DNA of 6,542 nucleotides, from positions 1 to 6,542 of the forward strand of contig CATVQN010000068.1 of the NCBI GenBank assembly GCA_958346135.1, written 5' to 3'. The stretch's first letter is position 1. Each line of letters begins with the position of its first letter. Under the pieces are notes generated by a model. That model was given only the letters and a program-made list of their open reading frames with translations, was not told where the DNA came from and ran no database searches. The DNA is from an uncultured Eubacteriales bacterium. Its GTDB lineage: Bacteria > Bacillota > Clostridia > Monoglobales > Monoglobaceae. Shown here piece after piece: positions 6,173-6,542 of this stretch. Position numbers and translations under genes: made by a program.

Positions 6173-6542
6173 TTATACTTCTACCCAGTGAAACGGGGTA
6201 TGCATTGCTTTGATTCCCGCTTCTCTTATGGCAATGACATCCACAGTCTGTTCGTTTGGAACAGGGATCCTTCCTGTATCAAAAAATTCCACCATCGCTT
6301 CTATAAACAGACGAAAATAATCCGACTTTATCTCAAATATGCTTCCTTCATTATCACTATTCTCTGCAGTAATACGAAACGGCGAATTTTTTGTCTGATA
6401 CATCTGCGCACACCGTCCGTCTTCAAACTGTATCACCATAGACGGATGCTCGCTTTCTCCCAGAAACATCACACGTTTTGCACGGCTTTCCATCAGATAC
6501 ACAATCGGCTCAATCTGATGAATGGAATACATCTCATAGGTT
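6173..6542 (-). CDS. Gfo/Idh/MocA-type oxidoreductase, C-terminal part only
   Basis: This is the 3' end of a minus-strand gene whose start lies beyond the right edge. About 122 residues are visible, ending HWVEV before a TAA at 6175-6173. The frame stays open upstream of the ATG at 6532 (…TYEMYSIHQIEP), so that methionine is internal. The visible part resembles the C-terminal domain of Gfo/Idh/MocA sugar dehydrogenase-like proteins: YSIHQIEPIVYLM, then RAKRVMFLGES, MVIQFEDGRCAQM, a phenylalanine-rich helix FRLFIEAMVEFFDTG, and the closing IREAGIKAMHT helix. The N-terminal Rossmann fold and the catalytic EKP region are not in the window, so activity cannot be judged. The family usually acts on sugars or sugar derivatives with NAD(P). 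It converges on the mannoside operon and is separated by a terminator, so it is probably a separate transcription unit. Confidence 0.75.
   Translation of the reverse strand, partial: TYEMYSIHQIEPIVYLMESRAKRVMFLGESEHPSMVIQFEDGRCAQMYQTKNSPFRITAENSDNEGSIFEIKSDYFRLFIEAMVEFFDTGRIPVPNEQTVDVIAIREAGIKAMHTPFHWVEV

Noticed and set aside
5967..6191. Small plus-strand open frame of 74 codons after the epimerase
   Set aside because: It runs through the stem-loops and terminator, has no ribosome binding site, and its cysteine-, lysine- and arginine-rich product looks like non-coding translation.

Overview
The window looks like a Gram-positive Clostridia-type (Lachnospiraceae/Oscillospiraceae-like) chromosome. 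The evidence is strong AGGAGG-type ribosome binding sites, a lipobox-bearing solute-binding lipoprotein, an LplABC/YtcQP-type ABC importer without its own ATPase, and the nature of the catabolic enzymes. The genus cannot be read from the sequence.

Layout, left to right. Bases 1-157 are an upstream regulatory region. It may contain the start of a divergent minus-strand gene running off the left edge, and it has a cluster of short direct and inverted repeats around CTTGTA/ACAAG. Next is a five-gene plus-strand cluster: a solute-binding lipoprotein (158-1774), two importer permeases (1791-2711 and 2728-3612), a GH130-family glycoside phosphorylase (3694-4701) and an AGE-superfamily enzyme most like cellobiose 2-epimerase (4717-5937). 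Gaps within the cluster are 15-16 bases, except for 81 bases between the second permease and GH130. That gap holds a long perfect-stem hairpin with a T-rich tail, so the transporter and enzyme halves may be expressed at different levels. Bases 5938-6172 hold stem-loops and a symmetric 12-bp-stem terminator between converging genes. A minus-strand Gfo/Idh/MocA-type oxidoreductase, C-terminal part only, runs off the right edge.

Proposed joint role (inference). The importer brings in a short beta-mannoside. The epimerase converts the reducing-end sugar, for example mannose to glucose in mannobiose. The GH130 enzyme cleaves the mannosidic bond with phosphate, giving mannose 1-phosphate. This resembles the known mannobiose 2-epimerase / mannosylglucose phosphorylase route of Ruminococcus albus and Bacteroides fragilis. 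However, this GH130 is short (335 aa), and its key residues line up better with the GH130_2-like phosphorylases than with the longer GH130_1 mannosylglucose phosphorylases, so the true substrate is open. No mannanase, phosphomannomutase or transporter ATPase lies in the window. I saw no CRISPR array, tRNA, rRNA, insertion sequence or clear novel defence-like system.
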